DNA from: Pseudanabaena sp. PCC 7367
GTDB taxonomy: Bacteria; Cyanobacteriota; Cyanobacteriia; Pseudanabaenales; Pseudanabaenaceae
Length of the DNA stretch: 64,000 nt
NCBI RefSeq assembly: GCF_000317065.1
Contig: NC_019701.1
Location: 1,889,001-1,953,000 of the forward strand
Direction: 5' to 3'
A program made the translations under genes and the position numbers. The notes under the pieces were generated by a model, which searched no databases, had not been told where the DNA came from, and was given only the letters and a program-made list of their open reading frames with translations. The first letter of the stretch is position 1, and every line of letters starts with the position of its first letter. Shown piece by piece: positions 45,729 through 54,561 of the stretch.

Positions 45729-47613
45729 GATCTGGCTCCTCTGGTTCTCCGGCTCTGCTTGGTAATAGATTACCAGTAAGATTCAGGCGGCGTAACCATA
45801 GAAAGCTCAGCACCGCGATCGCCAACATCAACCAGCCCGTAACTTGCTGATGGAGCAAGAATCCGCCGATCGTGAACATGCTGCTAAATAACACCAAAGT
45901 TGCTGCCACCACCCGCAACAGGTCTTTACCTAAATTTTGGGCTGGTTCCAGGCCAGTACGCTGGCGTTGCTTCTGCCAACCGGGGCCACCGGGGCGTACC
46001 CGCATATAGAAAGCATCCAGGGTTTGATTAGTTTCTGGCGCAGTTAGCAACATCGTCACAATCCAGATGATTGCAGTAATCGAAGTGGTTACCAATAAGC
46101 GCATACCAAAATCACTAATGTCTACGATCGCTATCATCGACTCCAATAAACTTTTGAGGCCACCAGAGGGCATGTCTTGAGTAAGTTGGGGCAACACGCT
46201 GGTCAGCAAACCAATCACAAAACCGCCCAGCATCGCTGCCAATTCCGCTGCTGCATTGATCCGCCACCAGAACCAGCGCAAAATCAAAACCAAGCCAGGG
46301 CCAGTGCCGATCGCAATGATCAATCTAAAAATTGTGGCCACATCTTTAATATAAAAAGCGGCGGTTGCACCCAATGCGGTAATTACTACCGACGCAATTC
46401 GACCCGCCAAAACTAATTCTGCACCACTCGCGTCCGGACGCATAAACCGATAGTAGAGATCGTTGGTGAGGTAAGAAGCGCCCCAATTAATTAGCGTCGA
46501 GACTGTACTCATGAATGCGGCCACCAGGGAAGCTACTACCAAGCCCAGAAGCACAGGGGGCAAAAATTCCAGCATCAAGCGGGGATAGCCCTGCTCTGGA
46601 TCTTCCATATTGGGATAGAGGGCGATCGCCGCCAGCGAAACTACAATCCAGGGCCAGGTACGAATTACATAGTGCAAAATATTAAACCACCAGGCCGCCT
46701 TTTCTGCCTCTGCCTCGTCCTTGGCCGCCAGCAAACGTTGAATAAACTCACCACCACCATCACTGCGCCGGAATGACCACCATTGCAAAAATATATAGGC
46801 CAGGAAAGTGCTAGCAGAGATGCCTGCTGCCTCTTGCCATTGGATTAATGTGCCATTTTGACCAATGCTCAGCGGTGTGAAAGAAAGCACATCCAGATCG
46901 GTTGCCTGTTGCACCTGCTCCAGCAAATTAGCCATGCCGCCAAAATGAGCCACCGCAAAGATCGCCACCAGGATCGCCCCCACCAGCGCCAGCATAAATT
47001 GCAAAAAGTCCGTGGCAACCACGCCCCACAAGCCCGAAAAGCCAGCATAGACCAGCACCAGCAAGCCCACACCAATTACAATGCATAACTTCAGGCCTGA
47101 TTCCGGCAAGTTAGCCAAGCCCAGGGGCAAACCAGCTAAAAAACTGGGTGAAATCAGTTGTAACGCATCTACCACCTTCACCATCGCCAGCATCGCATAG
47201 CCGATCCCAATGCAATTGATCGGCACCGCAAATAAAAAAGCTTTGGTGGCGCGTAGTATTTTTGCTGCCCTGCCGCCATACCGTAATTCGATTATTTCCG
47301 CGTCGGTAAGCACCTCAGAGCGTCGCCACATCTTGGCAAAAATATAGATCATCACCACATGGGCAATGCCAAAACTCCACCACTCCCAGTTGCCAGCGAT
47401 CCCCCGGCTAGCTACTACTCCGGCCACATACAACGGTGTATCGATCGAAAACGTAGTTGCGGCCATACTGGTGCCTGCTAGCCACCAACTGAGCGATCGC
47501 CCCGACACAAAGAAATCCAGCATACTTTTGGCCGCGCGACGGGATAAATAGATCCCCAGCGCCATGCTTAGCCCTAAATAGGCCACCACCACAATCCAAT
47601 CGATCGTTTGCAC
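45718..47613 (-). CDS. sodium:solute symporter family protein, 631 aa
   Basis: A long membrane protein with about 14 helices, beginning TIDWIVVVAYLGLSMALGIY. It has the sodium:solute symporter pattern SGRSLSWWLAGTSMAATTFS (residues 37-56) and FSGLWGVVATDFLQFMLAL. Members import sugars, amino acids or vitamins with Na+. The specific solute is not deducible. It starts at GTG 47613 and precedes the SH3-type gene in one operon. Confidence 0.85.
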   Translation of the reverse strand: MQTIDWIVVVAYLGLSMALGIYLSRRAAKSMLDFFVSGRSLSWWLAGTSMAATTFSIDTPLYVAGVVASRGIAGNWEWWSFGIAHVVMIYIFAKMWRRSEVLTDAEIIELRYGGRAAKILRATKAFLFAVPINCIGIGYAMLAMVKVVDALQLISPSFLAGLPLGLANLPESGLKLCIVIGVGLLVLVYAGFSGLWGVVATDFLQFMLALVGAILVAIFAVAHFGGMANLLEQVQQATDLDVLSFTPLSIGQNGTLIQWQEAAGISASTFLAYIFLQWWSFRRSDGGGEFIQRLLAAKDEAEAEKAAWWFNILHYVIRTWPWIVVSLAAIALYPNMEDPEQGYPRLMLEFLPPVLLGLVVASLVAAFMSTVSTLINWGASYLTNDLYYRFMRPDASGAELVLAGRIASVVITALGATAAFYIKDVATIFRLIIAIGTGPGLVLILRWFWWRINAAAELAAMLGGFVIGLLTSVLPQLTQDMPSGGLKSLLESMIAIVDISDFGMRLLVTTSITAIIWIVTMLLTAPETNQTLDAFYMRVRPGGPGWQKQRQRTGLEPAQNLGKDLLRVVAATLVLFSSMFTIGGFLLHQQVTGWLMLAIAVLSFLWLRRLNLTGNLLPSRAGEPEEPDHDQ

Positions 47614-47896
47614 AATGAAATGCCGCCCTTGCCAGATTAAAAAGAATAATTAAACTAAGAAAAATATTTAGTAGACTATTTGCCGCCATGTCAAACTTGA
47701 ATTGCGCTACCAACCAGTAACAGGATTTGACTTGATTGCCGTTATCCTCCTGCCAATTACCTAAGCACTAAACTTGTTTAAGATTTATTTAATAAATGTG
47801 ATCCCGCGATAACTAATCAACCCTTCTGCCGAAAAAATTGATATCGATCGCCTTGAACCTAAGCATAAACCTGTAGATTGGATTACAATAGAGGTC

Positions 47897-47970
47897 AAGA
47901 CAATATTCAAACCGAATATTGTTCACTCCTCACACCACATTCCGCCTGGATCCGTCTAGGCGGTTTCTTA
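47897..47970 (+). ncRNA. yfr1: small regulatory RNA Yfr1
   Basis: The diagnostic unpaired motif ACTCCTCACAC lies at 47925-47935. On its 5' side is a perfect 8-bp hairpin (CAATATTC, loop AAACC, GAATATTG, 47901-47921). On its 3' side is a terminator hairpin (CCGCCT at 47942 pairing with AGGCGG at 47958-47963), followed by TTTCTTATT. This order is the known Yfr1 structure. A TACAAT -10 box at 47884-47889 sets the start near 47897. Yfr1 is found in nearly all cyanobacteria, commonly just upstream of trxA, as here, and it base-pairs with outer-membrane protein mRNAs. Confidence 0.95.
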
Positions 47971-48226
47971 TTGCTGGCCTGTTTATGGATTTTTAGCAAA
48001 TAAGTTTTGAGTCATTCTCATACCGAATCGCGGCCATCGGCCATACCTCTAAAACCTGCCCTGCGCTATCTTGCTGCATGTTGTTGTCAATCTAGAGACA
48101 TAAGATGTGGTGATTTCTGCTTAACAGTTTCAAAGATCGCTGACATTTTTGCTGCCTGTTATACTATTCTAGTAAGGCAACAGTGAATTACATTACATTT
48201 AGGATTGATTTAGGAGTTAGTTGAGC

Positions 48227-48556
48227 ATGTCATCAGCCATTGCGGTAACAGATGCTAGTTTTGAAACAGATGTGCTGGCGAGTGACGTTCCTGTACTAGT
48301 TGATTTTTGGGCACCCTGGTGTGGCCCTTGCCGAATGGTTGCTCCCGTCGTTGATGAAGTCGCCGAGCAATACGATGGCAAGATTAAGGTTGTTAAGTTA
48401 AATACTGACGAAAACCCTAATGTCGCTAGCCAGTATGGTATCCGCAGCATTCCTACCCTGATGTTATTTAAGGGTGGTCAGCGTGTGGATGTGGTTGTGG
48501 GTGCGGTCCCAAAAACAACTCTAGCCAACACGATCGAAAAGCACCTTGATAGTTGA
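48227..48556 (+). CDS. trxA: thioredoxin
   Basis: The 109-residue product has the redox motif WCGPC in [20 protein letters not shown]. The frame begins at ATG 48227 ([13 protein letters not shown]) with TAGGAG upstream; an in-frame TTG two codons before is not needed. The Pro-containing loop [13 protein letters not shown] is intact. It reduces disulfides in the light-linked redox network. The Yfr1 gene lies 250 bases upstream. Confidence 0.97.
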   Translation: MSSAIAVTDASFETDVLASDVPVLVDFWAPWCGPCRMVAPVVDEVAEQYDGKIKVVKLNTDENPNVASQYGIRSIPTLMLFKGGQRVDVVVGAVPKTTLANTIEKHLDS

Positions 48557-48569
48557 GATGCGTCTTTAG

Positions 48570-49112
48570 GTGAACAACCAGCAAATCATCGAAATCCTGT
48601 CTGCCGAGGAATTAAGGCGTACAGTGAATCGATTGGCTTCGCAGATAGTTGAACATAGCCCAGAACTATCTGAGCTGGTATTTTTAGGCATTCGCACAAG
48701 GGGGGTTCCCCTCAGCGAAATGATCGCTAATCAAGTCACAGCCCTCGAAGGTATTAACGTACCATTGGGGGCTGTTGATATTACATTCTATCGTGATGAT
48801 CTCGATCGCATTGGTCTGCGTGCCCCTAGCCAAACGGAAATCCCAGCGGATATTAATGGCAAGCTGGTGGTGCTGATGGATGATGTGATTTATAGTGGCC
48901 GCACGATCGGCGCAGCCCTGAATGCGATCCATGATTACGGTAGACCCAAGGCGGTGCGCTTGGCCGTACTGGTCGATCGTGGCCACCGAGAGCTACCGAT
49001 CCACGCTGATTATGTTGGTAAGGTGTTACCTACCTCCAAAGATGAACAGGTGCAGGTTTTGTTGCAGCATACCGATGGCCGCGATGCGGTTGAATTGATC
49101 AAAAGTGCTTAA
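48570..49112 (+). CDS. pyrR: bifunctional pyrimidine operon regulator / uracil phosphoribosyltransferase
   Basis: Phosphoribosyltransferase of the PyrR family. The PRPP loop is [20 protein letters not shown] and the N-terminal [12 protein letters not shown] motif is typical. The product is 180 residues. In Bacillus PyrR attenuates the pyr operon; in many cyanobacteria it stays as a stand-alone gene. GTG start 13 bases after trxA, in the same direction, suggests co-transcription. A 7-bp hairpin (CAGTAGA/TCTACTG, 49164-49187) follows but has no T-run. Confidence 0.93.
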   Translation: MNNQQIIEILSAEELRRTVNRLASQIVEHSPELSELVFLGIRTRGVPLSEMIANQVTALEGINVPLGAVDITFYRDDLDRIGLRAPSQTEIPADINGKLVVLMDDVIYSGRTIGAALNAIHDYGRPKAVRLAVLVDRGHRELPIHADYVGKVLPTSKDEQVQVLLQHTDGRDAVELIKSA

Positions 49113-49295
49113 ATATTTCGATCAAAAGTAATTGTGAACTAAACAATAGAATTTCCAGACAATCAGTAGAGGTTTGAATATCTACTGAATCCAGACGATA
49201 CGGGGCTTATGCTGATCAGTAATATTTAAACTAAGCGATCGATATACTTGCCCCAAAGACCGCTTTAGTAATAACTCTACTGAATCTAAGCCTTG

Positions 49296-52208
49296 TTATT
49301 TAAGAATGAACGTGACGATCGCCCCGGCCAAAGCCAACACCACACCCACGCTTAGCCCCAACAACCAGGTGCGATGTTGACTCTGCGTTTGGATCATGCT
49401 TTTGAGCTTTTGTTTCATTTCCCGCTGTAAGGCATCCTTCTCCGATCGAATTTGAGCGGTCATGCCTGCCAATTGGGTACTGAGTTGCTCCAGAGAAACT
49501 CCAGCCGTAGCTGGCGCTGGTGCAGCTTGGGGCTCAGGTGTAAATGCGATCTCCATATCTGCTGGTGATTCATCTTCAAAATTGTATGCTGGCTCTGCTG
49601 ATTCAGATCGCTGGGTGTTAGCCTGACTAGCTGGCGATCGCCGAATATCAGCGCTTATTGAGATTGCCTGTTGTAATAGCTCAGCCTGGGCGTTGGCAAT
49701 TACATCATTGATTTCATTAAGCCGTTGCTGGGTCTGGTGTAAACGACTGTCAATTCTGGTTTCCGATTGTGCGGTCTCTTCTTGCAGTTGTTGTAAATAT
49801 TCAGCATTCTGCTGGAAGTTAGTGATCGCGGTTAAAACCGATTGATGCTCTTGATAAAGGTTGCTGAGTGCTTCCAGGCCGCCGATTTCGTTTGCCACCG
49901 CCTGCACGCCTTGGTGCAAGTTGCTTAGCTCTGACTGGAGTGCCACCATATCACCATAGCGCTGCTCGGTTTGGGTGGCTAGCTGCGAAACTAACTCGGA
50001 TTTTTCTTCGATCTCCGCCAACGAATCTTCTAGACGATTGGCCCAGGATTGGAATTGCTCTTCTAAGTCTGTCACTCGCCCAGATAATCCCTGGACTGCG
50101 GCAGGTTCTATTGCAGGACTTTGGTCTTCTTGATTGAAAGAATCCATAGCTTGGCTAGCGACCCCGGCGATACCCAATGCACCAACCCCGATCGTACCGA
50201 CCGTGCCCAAGTCAATGCCGCTGCGATCGTCTGGTTCAGGTTCGATCGATTGCTCAAACTCTGCTGTTTCTTCAATTTCCGCAATTTCATCAACCTCTTC
50301 AAATTCAACAATTTCCGGTTCTGTGGCGCTTGCTGCTAGCTCCTGTTCCTCTTCTAGCTCCTCTACCAAAGGATCAAATTCATCCAGCTCGGCCTCAATT
50401 TCTGAAGCAAGTTCAAACTGTTCTTCCGGCTGCTCAAAATCTTCTAACGGCTCAGCCTCAGCGTCAGCGAACCGATCAAAGGCGGCAGCTTGTTCCATTT
50501 GATCGGCTTCATCAGCAAACGGGCTGTCTAAATCAACTTCCTCGGTTTCAGCCGATCGCCCAAATTCGTCGATTTGATCGAATTGCTCTAGGTCAGTGGT
50601 TTCAGCCAATTCATCATCTGGCTCTGGCGCGATCGCTTCTGCTAAATCTGGCTGATCCAAATCAAAGGGATCAGCGGACTCAGCGTCAGCTAATTCGTCC
50701 AGCGCGGCCATCTCGATTTGCTCTGGTTCATCTGCCGCAGGATCAGTTTCCACCTCAGCAAAGGGATCATCACTACCCAGCCCTGGTTCGGCCGCAACAT
50801 CTTCAAGGGCATCAAGGTCATCAATTGCTGCGATCGGCTCTAGCTCATTCTCCTCATCTTCATTACCTAGCTCAAAGGGAAATTGCCCCTCTGATTCAGA
50901 GGCAAACGGCTCATCGGCATCAAAGGCAAATGGGTCGGGCACATCGCCAGGGGGCTCGCTGACAAATTCCGCTTCCCCTGGATCACTTTCCACATCAGTA
51001 GTGGCATCAAACATTGCGCCAAAACCAGCATCAAAATCCGCCTCATCAATGCCAGCCTCATCGTCCTCACTATCCCAAGGACTAAGTGCATCAACTTCAA
51101 ATTCTGGTTCTTCCGTGGTTGGGTCTGCTTCATTTCCGGCCGAATCACCAGCAGCGGCGTAATCAAGCTGGAGATTAGTTGCTACATCATTAACCGACTC
51201 ATCCAGTTCAATGCCAAATTCATCTGTTTCTTCACTATCTTCAGTCAATTCTGATAATTCTGATAATTCAGCTAGTTCCGACAACTCACTGGTATCAATG
51301 CCAGGATTGGTGTCCGCCAGGATTGATTCAAAGGCATCGTTAATACTGCTTTCTTCATCGGCTAAATCAAGATCTGAGCCAAGATCGCTTTCCGGTTGTT
51401 CTGCCTCGGTTTCGCCACTGCGGAAGGAAAAATCTGCCTCAGTGTCAGCGACTGGATCATTCTCTTGCTCAGCTTTTGCCAAAATTGACTCAAAGGCATC
51501 ATCCATATTTTCGCTGCTCAATTCTTCCGCAACAGCCTCGCCAGATTCTGGCTCGATCGCCCCGGCCATTTCAAGGTCTGTGGCAGCGAGCTGATCAACC
51601 TCCTCCTCAATTTCATCCGCAAAGAGAGCCGCAAAATCATCTTCCAATCCTTCATCTTGATCTTCTTGATCTGGTGCAAATGGATCAAGTGCGGCCGGAC
51701 TACTCTCCTCCACATCGCCCGTGTCGTTATCCTCTGCCTCTCCAAACACATCCTCAAAGGCGCTTTCTGAATCACCGGGGTCAGTTGGATCTGCAACGAT
51801 CGCCGCATCCAACTCCGACATTTCGGTCGAGAAGGAATCATCTAGCTCGCTATCACTACTCAGTTCTGCATCTGGCACTGTTTCCCCACCAGCAGGATTA
51901 TCTTCTTCTTGCTGTTCTTGTTGTTCTTCCTGGGCAAAGAGAGCGTCAAAGGCACTATCAATTTCAGCTTCGCTACTGGCTTCTAAGATCGCATCAAAAT
52001 CATCATCTTCAGTCTGATTCTGATCTTGGGGCGGTTGCTCAGCTTCTGGTGATGGCTTGTCCTCATCAAAGAGAGCATCAAAAGCGCTGTCAACCTGATC
52101 ATCCTGGCGATCGTCATCTTCATCCAGAAAAATATCATTGAGATCATCAAGAATACTCTTTTCTGAATCTGGTTGCTCGGGTACTTCCGGATTAATGTTG
52201 TCTGTCAC
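49296..52208 (-). CDS. 970-aa highly acidic tail-anchored protein with repeated DAF-type motifs
   Basis: An unusually acidic protein (Asp and Glu dominate residues 1-680). Its first half repeats a short motif of the form D-x-AF-D/E-x-I/L/V-F/L, for example DSAFDALF, ESAFEDVF, DDAFESIL and NDAFESIL. A hydrophobic stretch occurs near residue 695 (GTIGVGALGIAGVASQA). Coiled-coil segments (AIEEKSELVSQLATQTEQRY region) follow, and a C-terminal hydrophobic helix (LLGLSVGVVLALAGAIVTFI) anchors it to a membrane. GTG start with GGGAG upstream. I do not recognise a family. The repeated motifs look like short linear docking peptides spaced along a disordered acidic chain. Long antisense frames on the plus strand are shadows of this composition. 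Confidence 0.7.
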   Translation of the reverse strand: MTDNINPEVPEQPDSEKSILDDLNDIFLDEDDDRQDDQVDSAFDALFDEDKPSPEAEQPPQDQNQTEDDDFDAILEASSEAEIDSAFDALFAQEEQQEQQEEDNPAGGETVPDAELSSDSELDDSFSTEMSELDAAIVADPTDPGDSESAFEDVFGEAEDNDTGDVEESSPAALDPFAPDQEDQDEGLEDDFAALFADEIEEEVDQLAATDLEMAGAIEPESGEAVAEELSSENMDDAFESILAKAEQENDPVADTEADFSFRSGETEAEQPESDLGSDLDLADEESSINDAFESILADTNPGIDTSELSELAELSELSELTEDSEETDEFGIELDESVNDVATNLQLDYAAAGDSAGNEADPTTEEPEFEVDALSPWDSEDDEAGIDEADFDAGFGAMFDATTDVESDPGEAEFVSEPPGDVPDPFAFDADEPFASESEGQFPFELGNEDEENELEPIAAIDDLDALEDVAAEPGLGSDDPFAEVETDPAADEPEQIEMAALDELADAESADPFDLDQPDLAEAIAPEPDDELAETTDLEQFDQIDEFGRSAETEEVDLDSPFADEADQMEQAAAFDRFADAEAEPLEDFEQPEEQFELASEIEAELDEFDPLVEELEEEQELAASATEPEIVEFEEVDEIAEIEETAEFEQSIEPEPDDRSGIDLGTVGTIGVGALGIAGVASQAMDSFNQEDQSPAIEPAAVQGLSGRVTDLEEQFQSWANRLEDSLAEIEEKSELVSQLATQTEQRYGDMVALQSELSNLHQGVQAVANEIGGLEALSNLYQEHQSVLTAITNFQQNAEYLQQLQEETAQSETRIDSRLHQTQQRLNEINDVIANAQAELLQQAISISADIRRSPASQANTQRSESAEPAYNFEDESPADMEIAFTPEPQAAPAPATAGVSLEQLSTQLAGMTAQIRSEKDALQREMKQKLKSMIQTQSQHRTWLLGLSVGVVLALAGAIVTFILK

Positions 52209-53094
52209 GCTTCGCTCTCCCTCTGGTAACTCAGTAACTCAGCAAACTTGTTGGTACTTTGACTCGATTGATTTCGGCTAAACTCAATTAAATTGGCTAG
52301 ATTTGCTTAATTTGGCAAAAGATAATTAATAAATTAAATTAATAAAACTAAATGCTGACTAATTAGGCGATCGCAAGACAACCTGATTAACTCAAATAGT
52401 GGCAATAACTTTAATCAATAAACTTGATTTAAACAACTTAATTTTGATCTAATTTGATCTAATTTGATCTAATTTGAGTAGTGTTGAGTTTTAATTACGT
52501 GATTGCGATCGAATGGCAATTTACCTGCTAATGTGTGTGGCCACCCATTACCCCTGCTAGTTGCAATCAAAATCCCACCCAAGATTTGCCCAAACCAAAG
52601 TAAACCTATGCCTCCAGGCGATTGCTATATTAGCAATGATCTAATCGAATATAGAATGATCTAATTGAATATAGAATGATGCAGTTGAATATAGAGGTTA
52701 ATCTAAAACTGTTGATTGCCATAATCAGTTAAAAACTCTTTGATGCCAATTTATGTTAATGCGCCATACTTGCTTTAACAGCTTTAAAAGCTTTTAGAAT
52801 GTGCTAGTTAACTTGTTGCCACCTTTAAAAATACAATCTTGCACATTTAGGAAGTGATTAGTAGCAAACATTAAATCACTGATGTCACCGATGCACCTGA
52901 TTAAAGGGTTGTCGATTCCTATTTATTGATTGATTAATGCTTATAACTTAATCATAATGGCTGAGTTTTGATCTCTCCTTTAAAACAGTGGGTAATGGCG
53001 GAATTGATTTCCGCGGATTTTTGGAAAATAGTACATTACCCTAACCAGATTGCCAAATATTTACTTAACAAATTCTGCTGTAGCCTTAAGTTTT
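52209..53094. other. 886-bp gap with two tandem-repeat arrays before folB
   Basis: No gene. A 10-bp unit (AATTTGATCT) is repeated about 3.7 times at 52441-52477. A 20-bp unit ending GAATATAGA is repeated three times at 52636-52695. A hairpin GCGGAA/TTCCGC with T5 lies at 52998-53022 just before folB. Confidence 0.6.
52998..53022 (+). terminator. terminator-like hairpin ahead of folB
   Basis: GCGGAA and TTCCGC pair around TTGAT. GGATTTTTGG follows on the plus strand. It lies 73 bases before the folB ATG, so it could act as an attenuator or end an upstream non-coding transcript. The T-run is short. Confidence 0.4.
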
Positions 53095-53604
53095 ATGACT
53101 AACCCAACCACAAATACCAAAGTATACATCAATGGCATTAGGGCATTTGGCTATATTGGCCTGCTCCCGGAAGAAAAAATTTTAGGGCAATGGTTTGAAG
53201 TCGATCTTACTTGTTGGTTTGATTTTGAGGCGGCGGCGGGAAATGACAATATCAATGACACCTTGGATTATCGATCGGTGATTGCGATCGTAGAGAAATT
53301 AATCCAGACGACCAAATATGATTTGATTGAACGCTTAGCTGGGGCGATCGCCGATCGTGTTCTCGTAGATACTCGAATCCAACAGGTGCGGGTACTGGTG
53401 AAGAAAAACCCACCAATCCCCAATTTCTTGGGATCGGTGGCGGTGGAACTGGAACGCTCCCAGCCTGCGATCGCCTTAGAGCAAGATCCAGAGCAGCTAG
53501 CTCAATCGCAGAACGGTGCCGCAATCAAGGAGCAAGAAACCGTTAATGGCAAATCTACTAAAACTGCTACCAAAAGTAAGAAAGGCTCAAAAAAAAAGTC
53601 GTAA
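53095..53604 (+). CDS. folB: dihydroneopterin aldolase (FolB) with long lysine-rich tail
   Basis: Folate pathway enzyme that splits 7,8-dihydroneopterin. ATG at 53095 ([20 protein letters not shown]) is the best start; a TTG 15 codons earlier is in frame. Conserved Glu is in [17 protein letters not shown] and the catalytic Lys is in [20 protein letters not shown]. The FolB domain ends near residue 120. The last 48 residues are a Gln/Lys-rich linker ending SKKGSKKKS. The final codons TCA AAA AAA AAG TCG TAA (A9 followed by G) form a -1 slippery sequence that leads into the rnhA frame. Confidence 0.9.
   Translation: MTNPTTNTKVYINGIRAFGYIGLLPEEKILGQWFEVDLTCWFDFEAAAGNDNINDTLDYRSVIAIVEKLIQTTKYDLIERLAGAIADRVLVDTRIQQVRVLVKKNPPIPNFLGSVAVELERSQPAIALEQDPEQLAQSQNGAAIKEQETVNGKSTKTATKSKKGSKKKS
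53589..53598 (+). promoter_or_regulatory. slippery A9-G site, probable -1 frameshift or transcript slippage signal
   Basis: Nine A followed by G at 53589-53598 lie in the folB frame as TCA AAA AAA AAG, containing the heptamer A AAA AAG. That is the classic -1 slippery heptamer used in E. coli dnaX. A -1 slip moves reading to GTC at 53598-53600, the rnhA frame. Adding one A by transcript slippage has the same effect. A weak SD-like AAAGG lies just upstream and short pairings lie downstream. Confidence 0.6.
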
Positions 53605-54140
53605 CTGAGGCAGATCAGCTCACTTTAGAAAATTCGGAGCCAGTAAATACCCCCGATCAACCAGCTAGCTCAGCACCAGAGATCGCCAGCATCTATACCG
53701 ATGGCGCATGCTCTAAGAATCCTGGACCAGGTGGTTGGGGTGTGGTAATTAATTTTAGCGACAACAGCGTTAAGGAACTGGGTGGTGGTCAAGCAACAAC
53801 CACTAATAACCAGATGGAATTGCAAGCGGCGATCGCGGCTCTGGAATTTGCCAATGATTACCAGAACGGGAATCGCAAACCGATCGACCTCTACACCGAT
53901 AGTAAATATGTAATTGACGGGATCACCAGTTGGATCAAAGGCTGGAAGCGCAATGGTTGGCAAACTAAATCCAAACAGCCAATTAAAAACCAGGAGTTAT
54001 GGCAAACCCTCGATCGCCTCAACTCAGCATTAGTAAACTGGCGTTGGGTAAAAGGGCATTCTGGCGACACCAACAACGATCGCTGCGATCTGATCGCCAG
54101 GTCGTTTGCCACGGGTCAAGAACCAAACTTGAGACAATAA
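53598..54140 (+). CDS. rnhA: ribonuclease HI, apparently made as a frameshift extension of FolB
   Basis: Cleaves the RNA strand of RNA-DNA hybrids. All catalytic residues are present: Asp in [18 protein letters not shown], Glu in [12 protein letters not shown], Asp in [12 protein letters not shown], and His and Asp in [14 protein letters not shown]. The first canonical start codon in frame is GTG 53742, which is after the catalytic Asp. Upstream the frame is open only back to a stop at 53577-53579, with no ATG, GTG or TTG. From the slip point at 53598 the frame reads a 30-residue Asp/Glu/Pro/Ser linker ([20 protein letters not shown]) before the domain. The natural product is therefore likely a 348-residue FolB-RNase HI fusion. 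Confidence 0.85.
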   Translation, partial: VVTEADQLTLENSEPVNTPDQPASSAPEIASIYTDGACSKNPGPGGWGVVINFSDNSVKELGGGQATTTNNQMELQAAIAALEFANDYQNGNRKPIDLYTDSKYVIDGITSWIKGWKRNGWQTKSKQPIKNQELWQTLDRLNSALVNWRWVKGHSGDTNNDRCDLIARSFATGQEPNLRQ

Positions 54141-54561
54141 TCCAATCTTTGATCTGATCCAAATAACCAATTCATACACAGTAGGCGAAATACGATCGAC
54201 TGGGGAATCTACCAGAACCAGCCAGAATGGTGATTTAAACCTGGTCAGGTCGGGTTACCATGTTAGGTGGCTTATATATATTTTGGTGAACATGCCAAAT
54301 GCGATTAAGCCTAATAAAAATAAATAGATAATTAGGTAGCATTTGATTTTGATTGGATTCGATCGCATGGCGTAGCTCAGCAGCTTCAATCACGATCGCA
54401 ATGTATCTATTAATTTTGAATTTGTAGCAAGTTTAAAAAGATTCATGGAAAGCGACCCATCTGGTCATAGTACATAACTCCCGCCGCCCTATAGCTTGAT
54501 AGCTAGTGCATTAAATGCATTCCCGGCGCGTGGGAGGCAATAAGCACAGGAGGCACTGCCG
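54141..54561. other. 420-bp gap leading into mgtE with a structured leader
   Basis: No gene. The last 85 bases contain a three-way-junction fold (see 54478-54536) and the mgtE ribosome-binding site AGGAGG at 54548-54553. Confidence 0.5.
54478..54536 (+). promoter_or_regulatory. three-way-junction RNA fold in the mgtE leader, candidate riboswitch or thermosensor
   Basis: Closing stem: CTCCC (54478-54482) pairs with GGGAG (54532-54536), and GCCG (54483-54486) with CGGC (54524-54527), leaving GCGT unpaired. Inside are two hairpins, TAGCT/AGCTA (54492-54505) around TGAT and TGCAT/ATGCA (54507-54519) around TAA. AGTGC at 54505-54509 could alternatively pair with GCACT (54553-54557) at the Shine-Dalgarno site, a possible on/off switch. 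It does not look like the Bacillus M-box. Confidence 0.5.

Noticed and set aside
49164-49187. Hairpin CAGTAGA/TCTACTG after pyrR as a terminator
   Set aside because: No T-run follows it, so I do not list it as a terminator.
50177-52141. Long plus-strand frames rich in Gln, Pro and His opposite the acidic protein
   Set aside because: They are the antisense reflection of Asp/Glu-rich codons of the minus-strand gene.
53742-54140. RNase HI starting at GTG 53742
   Set aside because: This start lies after the first catalytic Asp and the first beta-strand, so the product would be inactive; the upstream in-frame sequence is clearly part of the domain.
54421-54561. M-box (ykoK) magnesium riboswitch before mgtE
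   Set aside because: The leader is too short and none of the M-box conserved blocks are present.
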